Of a DNA stretch of 64,000 nucleotides, positions 1-8,982 are shown one piece after another. The number at the start of each line of letters is the position of its first letter. Positions within the stretch are counted from its first letter, which is position 1. Source of the stretch: Streptomyces fradiae ATCC 10745 = DSM 40063 (lineage in GTDB: Bacteria > Actinomycetota > Actinomycetes > Streptomycetales > Streptomycetaceae). The notes below the pieces were generated by a model. That model was given only the letters and a program-made list of their open reading frames with translations, did no database searches and was not told the DNA's origin. The stretch spans positions 2,776,501-2,840,500 of the forward strand of contig NZ_CP023696.1 of assembly GCF_008704425.1 (NCBI RefSeq), written 5' to 3'. Made by a program: the position numbers and the translations under genes.

Positions 1-290
1 GGTCCCCGGCCCGCCGGGGAGCGGGAGACCCGGGGCGGGGGCCGGGTGCGAGGATCCGGGGGCCGGATTCGCGGGGCCGGGTGGGACGGCGCGGGGCCGG
101 GCGGCGCGGGGCCGAGTGGGGCGCGGCGGGGCCGAGTGGGGCGCGGCGGGGCCGGGTGGGACGGGGTCCGGCCGGCCGGAGCCGGGCCGCATGTGACCAG
201 GCCGAGTGCGACCCCCGCCGGGTGTCTGCCCGGTGCGGTCGGCGGTCGGCGGGGTGCCGGTCTTGGGGGTGCCCGTGCTAGGCAAGGGGG
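1..290. other. Gene-free GC-rich leader
   Basis: I see no credible gene here. The stretch is dominated by short imperfect G/C repeats, including two adjacent copies of a roughly 20-bp unit (core GCCGAGTGGGGCGCGGCGGG) near 107-150. The last bases before 291 (AAGGGGG) serve as ribosome binding site for the following peptidase gene. Confidence 0.5.
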
Positions 291-1442
291 ATGGACTCCT
301 GGACGCTGACGGACGGGCTGACGGATGTCGCCGGATTGCGCGTGGGACACGCGCGGGTGCCCGGCGAGCGGGCGCTGAGCGGGACGACGGTCGTCCTCGC
401 GCCGGAGGGCGGTGCCGTGGCCGCCGTGGACGTGCGGGGCGGCGGGCCCGGGACGCGGGAGACGGACGCGCTGCACCCGGGCAACGTGGTCGACCGGATC
501 GACGCCGTCGTCCTGACGGGTGGCAGCGCGTACGGGCTCGACGCGGCCGGGGGCGTCATGGCGTGGCTGGAGGAACGGGACCGCGGGGTGCGGGTGGGGC
601 CGGACGTGGGGCAGGTGGTGCCGGTCGTCCCGGCGGCGTGCGTGTTCGACCTGGGGCGGGGCGGCGACTGGCGGGCCCGGCCCGGTGCGGCCACCGGGCG
701 GGCCGCCGTGGAGGCGGCCGCCGCGACGGAGCCGGGCGCACCGGTGGTCTGCGGGAACGTGGGCGCCGGGACGGGGGCGGTCGTCGGCGGGCTGCGCGGC
801 GGGGTGGGGTCGGCCGGCACGGTGCTGGACGGTTCCGGCGTGACCGTGGCCGCACTGGTCGTGGTCAACGCGGTCGGTTCGGCGGTCGACCCGTCGACGG
901 GTGTCCTCTACGGAGCGTACGGGGACCCGGTCTTCGCGGCGGACGGTATGCCGGGACGGCCGGCGTATCCGGACCCTCAGGTGCACGCGGCGGCGGCACG
1001 GCGGTTGGCGGAGGCGAAGGAGCGGAGCAGTACGCCGTCGCTCAACACGACCCTCGCCGTGGTGGGGACGGACGCGGCGCTGACACGCGCTCAGGCGCAG
1101 AAGGTCGCGGGGGTGGCGCACAACGGCATCGCGCGCGCCGTAAGACCCGCCCACCTGCTGAACGACGGGGACACCGCGTTCACATTGGCGACGGGCGCAC
1201 GCCCGCTCGCAGAGGGGCGCGAACCACTCGCGCTGAACGCGGTGCTGGTGGCGGCCGCCGACGTGGTGTCGCGCGCCATCGTACGGGCCGTACTGGGAGC
1301 GCGGCCGACCTCCGGCACAGGTGGCGACTTCCCGTCATACCGCAGCCTGTACGGGACGCTGCCGGGGCTCGAAGGACCGTGGGACGGCGCGGGCACGGAT
1401 GGGGCGGAAGCCCTGAACAGGCGGCGCGGCCCCGGTTGTTGA
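291..1442 (+). CDS. P1 family (DmpA/NylC-like) N-terminal nucleophile peptidase
   Basis: 383 aa. Family S58/P1 proteins are self-processing hydrolases: the precursor cleaves itself before a Thr or Ser, which then becomes the catalytic N-terminal nucleophile; characterised members are aminopeptidases or nylon-oligomer hydrolases. Visible hallmarks are the N-terminal LTDVAGLRVGH segment (about 9-20), the glycine-rich VVLTGGSAYGLDAAGGV block (about 73-89), the CGNVGAGTGA turn (154-163) and the LNTTLAVVGTD motif near 251, where Asn252-Thr253 is the expected autocleavage site. The ATG follows an AAGGGGG ribosome binding site closely. No signal peptide is seen, so it is probably cytoplasmic. The natural substrate cannot be told from sequence. 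It stands alone, with DUF6227 134 bp downstream on the same strand. Confidence 0.88.
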   Translation: MDSWTLTDGLTDVAGLRVGHARVPGERALSGTTVVLAPEGGAVAAVDVRGGGPGTRETDALHPGNVVDRIDAVVLTGGSAYGLDAAGGVMAWLEERDRGVRVGPDVGQVVPVVPAACVFDLGRGGDWRARPGAATGRAAVEAAAATEPGAPVVCGNVGAGTGAVVGGLRGGVGSAGTVLDGSGVTVAALVVVNAVGSAVDPSTGVLYGAYGDPVFAADGMPGRPAYPDPQVHAAAARRLAEAKERSSTPSLNTTLAVVGTDAALTRAQAQKVAGVAHNGIARAVRPAHLLNDGDTAFTLATGARPLAEGREPLALNAVLVAAADVVSRAIVRAVLGARPTSGTGGDFPSYRSLYGTLPGLEGPWDGAGTDGAEALNRRRGPGC

Positions 1443-1575
1443 CCGCCCGGTAGGGGGGCGCGCGGGAACTCGTCGCGTGCGCCGTCCGTTTTCCGGAAGC
1501 CGGTCGCGTTGTCGCACCGAGGCACTACCTTGAGCAAGCATCGAGTAACACGCGGCGACGGCCTGGAGACCCACC

Positions 1576-2355
1576 TTGAACGATCCGATCGATCGGAACG
1601 ATCCATACGAGACCACGGAGCTGCACGTCGAGCGGCTCCTGGGTCGGGCGCTCAACTCCTTCGACCTGCCCGATGCCCTGGTCGAGCGGCTTCGTACGGC
1701 GCTGGCGCACGCGAGTGCGCTGCACGCCTCGCACCACAGCCCGTTCCTGCACCGCGCCACGTACCGGCACACGTACCTGCTGGCGGACGGTGAGTCGCTG
1801 ACGCTGTGGGAGCTGGTGCACCACACGGGCACGGACGGCCGCGACCACCACGAGCTGTACGCGGACCAGGCGGAGGTGCGGATGGCGGCGGCGCGCCTGT
1901 CGTCGGCGTTCGGGGCGCCTGGCGCCGCGGGGACGGCCGACCCGCTGGACGACGACCTGGACGCGGACCTGGAGCTGCTGAGCGCTCTGCTGGTGCGCCC
2001 GCTCACGCCGGCGCCGCGCCGGTACGTGCCGGACGACTCGGCCGACCACGCGCGCCGGGTGCTGCGCCGCGCGGAGAACGCGGACCGGCCCGGCGAGGCG
2101 GTGGCGGCGCGGCTGCGGGAGGCGTTCGCCCACCACATCCAGCAGGTCTTCGGCCGGCAGTGCGGGGTGGCGGGCGGCAGGGACGCCGGGTTCTCGCTGT
2201 ACGAGCACGCGTTCCTGCTGATGGACGGCACGGAGATGAGCGTGTGGGAGGTCGAGCACACGGCGACGCCGGACGGGCGGCACATGTGCGAGGTGTACGA
2301 GGACGAGCGCTCGGCGCGGGCGGCCATGGAGGTCCGCGCGGCGCGGGCGTGGTGA
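1576..2355 (+). CDS. DUF6227 family protein
   Basis: 259 aa of unknown function; it resembles the Streptomyces-restricted DUF6227 family. The start is a TTG (residues MNDPIDRND) preceded by GGAG at suitable spacing. The protein has no signal peptide or membrane segment. It appears to hold two similar halves, each ending in a short beta-rich stretch: YLLADGESLTLWELVHHT near 75-92 and FLLMDGTEMSVWEVEHT near 213-229. Each half is preceded by a helical segment with FLHRATYRH or FSLYEHA. This internal duplication is visible directly. No catalytic motif is recognised. Confidence 0.8.
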   Translation: MNDPIDRNDPYETTELHVERLLGRALNSFDLPDALVERLRTALAHASALHASHHSPFLHRATYRHTYLLADGESLTLWELVHHTGTDGRDHHELYADQAEVRMAAARLSSAFGAPGAAGTADPLDDDLDADLELLSALLVRPLTPAPRRYVPDDSADHARRVLRRAENADRPGEAVAARLREAFAHHIQQVFGRQCGVAGGRDAGFSLYEHAFLLMDGTEMSVWEVEHTATPDGRHMCEVYEDERSARAAMEVRAARAW

Positions 2356-2747
2356 GCCGGATGGCGGCCGGTCCGGGGCGGTGTCCCCGGGCTCGAAGAG
2401 GTCTCAGGGGCCCGGGGCATTCCTAGAGGCACGGGGGATCTCCAGGGCCCGGGCGCCCCAGGGGCCGGCCGCGGGGCCCGGGGTCTGCGGAGGGGGACCT
2501 CCGGAGGGCCGGTTCGGGTGGACGGCCAAGGAAGACCGGCAGGGGGCACGACGGTTCGGGGAGGACGGCTCAGGAAGACCGGTGAGGGGAACGACGGTTC
2601 CCGGAGGCCGGCACCGGCGGGGGCGGCCTCCTCGGCCCGGCGGGGCCCCGCGCCGGGAAGCCCCGGCGCGGGGCCGGCGCCGGGCGGGCCGGCCACCGCA
2701 CGGGCCGGCGCCGCCCTCCGCCCCGGCCCCCCTCCCGGCGGAGATCC
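2356..2747. other. Intergenic region with imperfect repeat
   Basis: No convincing gene. Two imperfect copies of GAAGACCGG(n)GACGGTTC lie about 43 bp apart (near 2531 and 2574). The long open frames here are antisense shadows caused by extreme GC content. It separates convergently transcribed DUF6227 and MFS genes, so it should hold transcription termination, but I see no single clear hairpin. Confidence 0.4.
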
Positions 2748-4508
2748 CTACGGGGTACGGGCTCCGCGTGCCGCCGCCACCGGTTCCGGCCGGGCCCCGC
2801 GCGGCCCCGTCACGCCACCCCGGCCGGCGCCCCCGGCTCCACCGCCGGGCCCTCCGCCGGGTGCCTCCCCGACGCCCCGTGCGCCCCGCGCGGCCCCGGC
2901 CGCCGAACCGCCCCCGGCGGTCTCGTCCGGAGACGCCGCCCCGCCGGAGCCCTCCTCCGCGTCCTCGCCCTGTCGGCGCGGCCGGGCCGGCAGGGCGAAC
3001 ATCACCAGGAACACCGCGCCCAGCACCACCGCGACCCAGCCGAGCGCCCCGGTGGCCGCGTCCACCACGGCCCGTCCCGGCCCGGTCGGCACGAAGACGA
3101 CCGACACGAGGCCGAGGCCCAGGGCGTTGCCGAGCTGCGTCACGGAGTTGACGATCCCGGAGGCGGACCCGGCGTGCTCGCGCGGCACGTCCGACAGCAC
3201 CGCGTCCGTCAGCGGCGCCACCACCAGGCCCATCCCGGCGCCGAGCACCACGAGCGGGGCCGCCATCTGCCACGGCTCGATGCCCGTGCCGTACCGGTCC
3301 GCCTCCCAGAGGTAGAGGCCGACGCCGGCGATCATCGTCAGCGCGCCCGCCTGGAGCACCCTCCGCCCGAAGCGCGGCACCAGTACCTGCACCGACACGC
3401 TCGCCGCGACCGACACCGCGAGCGAGAACGGCACCCCGGTCAGCCCGGCCCGCAGCGGGCTCCAGCCGAGCCCGGTCTGCATGTACAGCGTCCACACCAG
3501 GAAGAAGATGCCGAGCGCGATGCCGAACGTCAGCTGCACGGCGACACCGGCCGCGAAGCTCTTGACCCGGAACAGCGACAGCTCGACCAGCGGTGACCCG
3601 TCCCGCGCCCCGCGGCGCCGCTCGTAGAGGACGAACGCCGCCGCCACCGGGACGCTGCCGGCCATCATGACGAGGCACCACAGCGGCCAGTCCAGCTCGG
3701 CGCCGCGCGTCAGCGGGTACATCAGCAGCAGCATCGCGGCGACCGCGACGGCGACGCCCGGCAGGTCGAGCCGCAGCGCCCGCGGGGCCTTCGACTCGGT
3801 GATGAACACCCGGCCGAGGAGCAGCGCGGCGATCCCCACCGGCAGGTTGATCAGGAAGATGGGCCGCCACCCGAGCCCGAACAGGTCGCCCTCCATGAGC
3901 AGCGCGCCCAGCAGCGGACCGGACACGGAGCCGAGCCCGACGATCGCGCCGAACAGCCCGAAGACCTTTCCGCGCTCGTGCGCGGGGAACGTGGCGTGCA
4001 CGATCGACAGGACCTGGGGGACCATCAGCGCCGCCGTGCCGCCCTGCAGCACGCGGGCGGCGACCAGCATCTCCGGGCCGGTGGCCAGGCCGCAGAGCGC
4101 CGACGCCGCGGTGAACCCGGCGACCCCGGCGAGGAACAGCCGCTTGCGGCCGTAGATGTCGCCGAGCCGGCCGCCCGTGATCAGGCCGGCGGCGAAGGCG
4201 AGCGCGTACCCGGCGGTGATCCACTGGGCGGTACCGAAGCCACCGCCGAGGTCCCGCTGGATCGACGGCAGGGCGATGTGGACGATCGTGACGTCGACCA
4301 GGTCCATGAAGGCCGCGGTCATGACGATGGCGAGGGCGACCCAGCGGCGGCGGTCGGCCGCCGGCGCGGCCGGGGCGGTCCCCGGCGGGGGCGTCGCCTG
4401 CGCGGCGCCGGTACCGGAGGACCCGCCGGTACTGGCGGTACTGGAGCTGCTGGGGCTGCTGGGGCTGCTGGAGCCACGGGCGGTGGCCGAGGGGTGGGAG
4501 GAGGTCAT
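2748..4508 (-). CDS. MFS drug exporter, DHA2 (14-TMS) family
   Basis: 586 aa from the ATG at 4508 (MTSSHPSATARG); an upstream in-frame ATG at 4589 would put the start inside the divergent regulator's coding region and is rejected. The core begins at about residue 55 with RRWVALAIVMTAAFMDLVDVTIVHIALPSIQRDL, the typical TM1 plus motif D of DHA2 proton-coupled exporters (EmrB/QacA type). It continues with GGRLGDIYGRKRLFLAG (motif A) and PLLGALLMEG (near motif C), and has about 14 hydrophobic segments overall. The N-terminus (Ser/Pro-rich) and the last 60 residues (Gly/Ala-rich) are disordered. It is divergent from the WYL regulator with 62 bp between starts, so the regulator probably controls it. 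Substrate unknown. Confidence 0.88.
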   Translation of the reverse strand: MTSSHPSATARGSSSPSSPSSSSTASTGGSSGTGAAQATPPPGTAPAAPAADRRRWVALAIVMTAAFMDLVDVTIVHIALPSIQRDLGGGFGTAQWITAGYALAFAAGLITGGRLGDIYGRKRLFLAGVAGFTAASALCGLATGPEMLVAARVLQGGTAALMVPQVLSIVHATFPAHERGKVFGLFGAIVGLGSVSGPLLGALLMEGDLFGLGWRPIFLINLPVGIAALLLGRVFITESKAPRALRLDLPGVAVAVAAMLLLMYPLTRGAELDWPLWCLVMMAGSVPVAAAFVLYERRRGARDGSPLVELSLFRVKSFAAGVAVQLTFGIALGIFFLVWTLYMQTGLGWSPLRAGLTGVPFSLAVSVAASVSVQVLVPRFGRRVLQAGALTMIAGVGLYLWEADRYGTGIEPWQMAAPLVVLGAGMGLVVAPLTDAVLSDVPREHAGSASGIVNSVTQLGNALGLGLVSVVFVPTGPGRAVVDAATGALGWVAVVLGAVFLVMFALPARPRRQGEDAEEGSGGAASPDETAGGGSAAGAARGARGVGEAPGGGPGGGAGGAGRGGVTGPRGARPEPVAAARGARTP

Positions 4509-4570
4509 GGGCGGCACCGTAGGAGCCGTATAGGACGGACCATGTCCTAGATCACCGGCAGGCTGTACGC

Positions 4571-5621
4571 ATGACGGACACCCCGGCACGCCTCCTGACT
4601 CTGCTGTCCCTCCTCCAGACGCCCCGCGAGTGGCCGGGCAGCGAGCTGGCCTCCCGGCTCGGTGTGACCCCGCGCACGGTCCGCCGGTACGTGGACCGGC
4701 TGCGCGGCCTCGGCTACCCGGTGGAGGCGACGAAGGGCGCGGTCGGCGGGTACCGGCTGGCGGCGGGCAAGGCGATGCCGCCGCTGCTGCTGGACGACGA
4801 GGAGGCCGTGGCCATCGCCGTGGGCCTGCGGGCCGGCGCGGGGCACGCCATCGAGGGCGTGGAGGAGGCGTCCGTACGGGCGCTGGCGAAGCTGGAGCAG
4901 GTGCTGCCGGCGCGGCTGCGGCACCGGGTGTCGACGTTGCAGAGCGCGACGATGCCGCTGGCGCGCGGGGACGGCGCCGCCGTGTCGGCGCGGACGCTGA
5001 CCGCGCTGGCGGCGGCGGTGGCGGGCCGGGAGCGGCTGCGGTTCGGCTACCGGGCTGGCGACGGGACGGAGTCGCGGCGGCAGGCGGAGCCGTACCGGCT
5101 GGTGTCGACGGGGCACCGCTGGTACCTGGTCGCGTACGACCTGGAGCGGGAGGACTGGCGGACGTTCCGCGTGGACCGGGTGGACGAGCCGTACGCGACG
5201 GGCGCGCGGTTCACGCCGAGGGAGCTGCCGGGCGGGGACGCGGCGGAGCTGCTGGGGCGGTCGCTGCGGCGCAGGCGGGAGGGGCTGGAGGTGGACGTGT
5301 CGTTCGCGGCGCCCGCGGCGTTCGTGGCGGCTCGCCTGCCCGCCTACCTGGCCCCGGCGGTGGTGGGGGCGGAGGATTCGGGGGCAAGGGAGCGGGTGGG
5401 CGTGGATGGGGCTGGGGGGACTGAGGGGGTCGATGGGGCTGAGGGGGACACCTGCCGCGTACGGGCGCGGGTGACGGACTCGGTGGAGTGGCTGGCGGTA
5501 CGGCTGGGCCCTGGTGGACGCCGAGTTCACCGTGCACGGCCCGCCCGAGCTGGCCGAGTACGTCACGTCCCTGTCCGCCCGGCTGGGCCGGGCGGTCGGG
5601 GCGCACGGCCGGACCGGGTGA
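4571..5621 (+). pseudogene. HTH/WYL-domain transcriptional regulator, frameshifted near 3' end
   Basis: YafY-type regulator: an N-terminal winged HTH (LTLLSLLQTPREWPGSELASRLGV.PRTVRRYVDRLRGLGYPV, residues 8-55), a WYL domain (RLRFGYRAGDG.....EPYRLVSTGHRWYLVAYDLEREDWRTFRVDRV, about 155-205), and a C-terminal WCX-like region. At about 5501-5510 an extra G (GGCTGGGCC where GGCTGGCC is expected) shifts the frame. The unshifted frame runs on to 5647 with an Arg/Pro-rich nonsense tail. Skipping one G restores the typical family ending (LALVDAEFTVHGPPELAEYVTSL...) and a stop at 5619-5621. A low-complexity insert (DGAGGTEGVDGAEG) lies just before the shift. The shift may be a sequencing error or a true lesion. 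It sits divergent to the MFS exporter. Confidence 0.8.
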
Positions 5622-5662
5622 CCGGACCGGGTGACCGGACGGGGTGACCGGACCGGGTGGCC
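5611..5662. repeat. 13-bp tandem repeat, four units
   Basis: Four consecutive near-identical copies of GGACCGGGTGACC lie at 5611-5623, 5624-5636, 5637-5649 and 5650-5662 with only isolated substitutions. The first unit overlaps the restored stop of the WYL regulator. Related but degenerate GTGATCGCGCCGG units continue to about 5760. Confidence 0.75.
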
Positions 5663-5834
5663 GGGGGTTCCGGGACCGGGCCTGATGACCGGCAGGGGTG
5701 GCCGTCGCGAGTGACCGGGCCGGGTGATCGCGCCGGGTGATCGCGCCGGGTGACCGGGCCGGGGCCGGAACCCGCCGCCGGACAGGCCGCAGCCCCTCAC
5801 CGGGGGGGGAAGGCAAGGGGCTGCGGGTCTTGGG

Positions 5835-5874
5835 CCACCGTCCCGCCCCTGGGGGGATCCGGGCGGGACGGTGG
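5835..5874 (-). terminator. Rho-independent-like hairpin downstream of hrdD
   Basis: Perfect 14-bp inverted repeat: CCACCGTCCCGCCC at 5835-5848 and its complement at 5861-5874, with a 12-nt loop. It starts 10 bp past the sigma factor stop codon. It lacks a T-tract, as is usual in Streptomyces. Confidence 0.75.
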
Positions 5875-5883
5875 GTCTGTGGG

Positions 5884-6882
5884 TCACGCCGCCGCGTCGA
5901 AGCCCGTGTCGCGGGCCATCCGCTTCAGCTCCAGCAGGGCGTGCTTCTCGATCTGGCGGATCCGCTCCCGGGTCAGGCCGTGCTCCTTGCCGACCTCCGT
6001 GAGGGTCCGCTCGCGGCCGTCCTCGATGCCGTACCGCATCCGGATGATGGAGGCGGTGCGGTTGTCGAGGCGGTCGATCAGGTCGTCCAGCTCCTCGCTG
6101 CGCAGCAGGGTCAGCACCGACTGCTCGGGCGAGACCGCCGACGTGTCCTCCAGCAGGTCGCCGAACTGGGTCTCGCCGGCGTCGTCCACCGACATGTTCA
6201 GCGACACCGGGTCGCGGGCCCAGTCGAGCACGTCGGTCACCCGCTCGGGCGTGGAGCCCAGCTCGGCGGCCATTTCGGCGGGCTCCGGGTCGCGGCCGTG
6301 CTCGCGGTTGAACTCGCGCTGCACACGGCGGATGCGGCCCAGCTCCTCCACCAGGTGGACGGGGAGCCGGATCGTGCGCGACTGGTCCGCGATGGACCGG
6401 GTGATGGCCTGGCGGATCCACCACGTCGCGTACGTCGAGAACTTGAAGCCCTTGGTGTAGTCGAACTTCTCCACCGCGCGGACCAGGCCCGCGTTGCCCT
6501 CCTGGATCAGGTCCAGCAGGGGCAGACCGCTGCGCGGGTAGCGCCGGGCCACGGCGACGACCAGACGCAGGTTGGACCGGATGAAGACGTCCTTCGCACG
6601 CTCACCCTCCGCGACCAGGCGCTCCAGCTCCTCGCGGGTCGCGCCTCCGGCCTCCGTCTCCACCTCGCCGTCCAGGATCTGCCGGGCGTAGACACCGGCT
6701 TCGATGATCTGGGACAGCTCGACCTCCTTGGCGGCGTCGAGCAGCGGCGTGCGCGCGATCTCGTCGAGGTACATGCCGACCAGGTCGCGGTCGGCGATCT
6801 CCCCGCCCACGGCGCGAACACTGTTGGCCCGATCGGTCCCGGTGGTGGCGGACTCGGGACGGGCGACGGCACGGGTTGCCAT
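5884..6882 (-). CDS. hrdD: RNA polymerase group 2 sigma factor HrdD
   Basis: 332 aa, the same length as Streptomyces HrdD, starting at MATRAVARPES. The ATG at 6882 follows GGGAG at 6-nt spacing; the longer open frame from 6945 lacks support. It shows sigma-70 region 1.2 (ADRDLVGMYLDEIARTPLLDA), region 2 (RSNLRLVVAVARRYPRSGLPLLDLIQEGNAGL and KGFKFSTYATWWIRQAITRSI), region 3 (LPVHLVEELGRIRRVQREF) and region 4 with its HTH (RTLTEVGKEHGLTRERIRQIEKHAL). It directs core polymerase to housekeeping-like promoters and is dispensable in studied Streptomyces. The gene is monocistronic: a strong hairpin follows and about 675 bp of gene-free DNA precedes it. Confidence 0.95.
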   Translation of the reverse strand: MATRAVARPESATTGTDRANSVRAVGGEIADRDLVGMYLDEIARTPLLDAAKEVELSQIIEAGVYARQILDGEVETEAGGATREELERLVAEGERAKDVFIRSNLRLVVAVARRYPRSGLPLLDLIQEGNAGLVRAVEKFDYTKGFKFSTYATWWIRQAITRSIADQSRTIRLPVHLVEELGRIRRVQREFNREHGRDPEPAEMAAELGSTPERVTDVLDWARDPVSLNMSVDDAGETQFGDLLEDTSAVSPEQSVLTLLRSEELDDLIDRLDNRTASIIRMRYGIEDGRERTLTEVGKEHGLTRERIRQIEKHALLELKRMARDTGFDAAA

Positions 6883-7557
6883 GCGAGCTCCCTTACTGAG
6901 TAGGTCGCGACACCCTTCCGGGTGCCCTGCATCCGACGGAAACAACGACTGGAATCAGGACAGAATTCCCAAGCCGCCCATCGGATTGGCGGATCATGCA
7001 GTACCCTGCGCCGCCCGGCGGGCGGGGCATCCCATGATCACTAGAGTGGAAACGCAGGTCGGAACGGGTGCGGCGGCTCGTCTCCCGCGCCTGGCGGGAC
7101 CGCGCGGCACCCGCGCGTGAGATTCCCGTCACACAGGTCACGGTGCCTCACCCCCGAACGGCGTCACCCCGGCTGCCTCCGGCCGGGAAGACGATCCCCA
7201 TACCCGCCCGGTTGCCCTCAACAACGGCCCGACCGGCCGGGATGTTCCGGCGCGACGTCTCGCGTCCCAGAGTGCGGACGGACGGAAACCGCATGGTGGT
7301 CCCCGACGGCCGGCGCGGACGGCGAGGCGGTACGGGCTTCAGGACCGGAGACCCGCACGGGACGGTACGGGAGGCAAGGACCTGAGACCCGCACAGGACG
7401 GTACGGGGGGCCAGGACCGGAGACCCGCACGGGACGGTACGGAGGCCCAGGACCGGATGCGGGCGGCCGGTGCGCCGCGAGGACCAGGACGCAGGGCCAC
7501 CCGGGCTCCGCCCGCGGGCCGTTACCGCCCCGTGCGGGCCTCCCTAAGGTGCGGTGC
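6883..7557. other. Intergenic region between divergent hrdD and questin-oxidase-like gene
   Basis: No supported gene. It must hold the hrdD promoter region; I cannot name a firm -35/-10 pair. It contains the 36-bp tandem repeat described separately. The open frame that continues upstream of 7558 is repeat-driven. Confidence 0.5.
7342..7456. repeat. 36-bp tandem repeat, three units plus partial
   Basis: Units at 7342-7377, 7378-7413 and 7414-7449 share the core GAGACCCGCACGGGACGG and each starts GGACC; a fourth partial begins at 7450. The unit length is a multiple of three, so the upstream open frame reads it as a 12-residue repeat (GPETRTGRYG..), but nothing else suggests it is translated. 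Confidence 0.8.
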
Positions 7558-8937
7558 ATGGACGACACTCGCACCCCCGAGGCGACCGAGAAGGCCGACA
7601 CGACAGCCACCACAGCCACGGCAGGCACGGCAGGCATGGCAGGCATGGCAGGCACGGCAGGCATGGCAGGCACGGCGAACGCGGCAGCCACGGCAGGCCC
7701 GACGGGTGCGCCGGGACCAGCGGACGCGGCAACGCCCACCGCCGCACCCGGCGCGGAGACGACCGGCGTGCTGGACGAGGCGCTGGAGCGGCTGCACGCC
7801 GCCGGTCCGGAACGGCAGGGATGGCTGAGCAACCACGCGCCGATGGCGGTGGAGGCCCTCGTACGGCACGGCCACGCGCCACGCGTGCACCGCTGGCTCG
7901 ACGGGTACCGCGCCAAGCTGGAGGACATGCCGGCCCCCCGTGCGCGTGTGACGCCGGAGAACTGGCGCGAGGCGCTCGGCGACCCCACCCGTATCGCGGA
8001 CTGGACCGGCTACTTCGAGCGGGACACCGCCGCCCGGCCCTGGCGCGAGGTCCTCGCCGAGTGGTGGCCCCGCCTGCTGCCCGGCATCGCGGGCGGCGCG
8101 ACCCACCCGGTGATCCGGGTGGGCCACGCCGTACGGACGCTGCTCACCGGCGGGGAGACGGCGCCGCGCGTCACCGAACTGGCGCATGCCCTCGGCTACT
8201 GGGCCGCCCGCCACCAGCCCCTGCCGCCCCTCACCCTCCTGGACCCGTCGCCCCACGCGCCGGGAGCCCCCGCCCGCCCGGCACCCCTCGCCCACCCGGC
8301 GCTCCCCACCCACCCGACGACCCCCACCCACCCGGCGCCTCCCGCCCACCCGGCGCCTTTCGGCGCCCCGGACCGCCTCGTCCCGGTACCGGCCTCGGCC
8401 GCCCTCGACGCCGTGGCGGCCGTCCCCGACCAGTCGGCGGGCATCCGGCACCGGCTGGCCCAGCTGACCGCCCTCCCGCGGTGGGGCGCCGACGGGACCG
8501 ACCCGGACACCGCGCGGGCCCGCCTCACCGAACTCGTCGCCGCCGCCACCCACCGGTACGCCACCCACGGGCACGGCGAACCGGTCATGCTGGTGCACGC
8601 GGCGACCGCGCCCAACGCCGTTCTGCGCGCCCTGCCCGCGCTCCCCCGCTCCCTGTGGGCCCCCAGCGTCGGCGCCGCGTGGGCGGCGAGCGCGGCGGTC
8701 ACGGCCGCGTACACACCGGCGGCGCCCGCGGCCTACGCGACGGGCGCGGCCTACGCGACGGGCGCGGCCTACGCGGCGGGCGCCGCCCCGGACCCCGGCG
8801 AGGTGTTCGCGCGGGCGGCGGCCCACGGCGACGACCACGCGATCAAGTTCGCGGACACCGCCCTGGACGTCGGCGACCCGCTCGCCCTGACCGCCGCCGC
8901 CCTCGCCGTCGAGCTGATCGGCCCGGACGCGGCCTGA
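7558..8937 (+). CDS. Questin oxidase family protein
   Basis: 459 aa from the ATG at 7558 (MDDTRTPEATEKADT). The core LDEALERLHAAGPERQGWLSNHAPMAVEALVRHGH (about 69-105) followed by VHRWLDGYRAKL, and the later THPVIRVGHAVRTL and AHALGYWAARHQPLP, match the questin-oxidase-like fold, whose founding fungal member carries out a Baeyer-Villiger-type ring opening of an anthraquinone. Bacterial members are uncharacterised. The first 60 residues are an Ala/Gly/Thr/Met repeat (TAGMAGMAGTAGMAGTA) encoded by 9-bp DNA repeats. A second Pro/His/Ala-rich insert lies near 235-270, and AYATGAAYATGAAYAAGAA is a third repeat near 390. These low-complexity inserts are unusual and may be variable between strains. 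It faces the dioxygenase gene across a short terminator. Confidence 0.75.
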   Translation: MDDTRTPEATEKADTTATTATAGTAGMAGMAGTAGMAGTANAAATAGPTGAPGPADAATPTAAPGAETTGVLDEALERLHAAGPERQGWLSNHAPMAVEALVRHGHAPRVHRWLDGYRAKLEDMPAPRARVTPENWREALGDPTRIADWTGYFERDTAARPWREVLAEWWPRLLPGIAGGATHPVIRVGHAVRTLLTGGETAPRVTELAHALGYWAARHQPLPPLTLLDPSPHAPGAPARPAPLAHPALPTHPTTPTHPAPPAHPAPFGAPDRLVPVPASAALDAVAAVPDQSAGIRHRLAQLTALPRWGADGTDPDTARARLTELVAAATHRYATHGHGEPVMLVHAATAPNAVLRALPALPRSLWAPSVGAAWAASAAVTAAYTPAAPAAYATGAAYATGAAYAAGAAPDPGEVFARAAAHGDDHAIKFADTALDVGDPLALTAAALAVELIGPDAA

Positions 8938-8961
8938 CCCGGGGGGCCGGCGGACGGGGCG

Positions 8962-8978
8962 GGCGGGCCACGCCCGCC
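8962..8978. terminator. Bidirectional hairpin between convergent genes
   Basis: GGCGGGC at 8962-8968 and its complement GCCCGCC at 8972-8978, with a 3-nt loop, sit in the 45-bp gap between the convergent questin-oxidase-like and dioxygenase genes. Confidence 0.55.
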
Positions 8979-8982
8979 GGGC

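Noticed and set aside
206..1453. Long Arg/Gly-rich frame over the P1 peptidase
   Set aside because: It is an out-of-frame shadow of a well-supported family protein and has no domain of its own.
7117..7557. N-terminal extension of the questin-oxidase-like protein reading 12-residue repeats
   Set aside because: Driven by the 36-bp DNA repeat; the family similarity begins well after the ATG at 7558.
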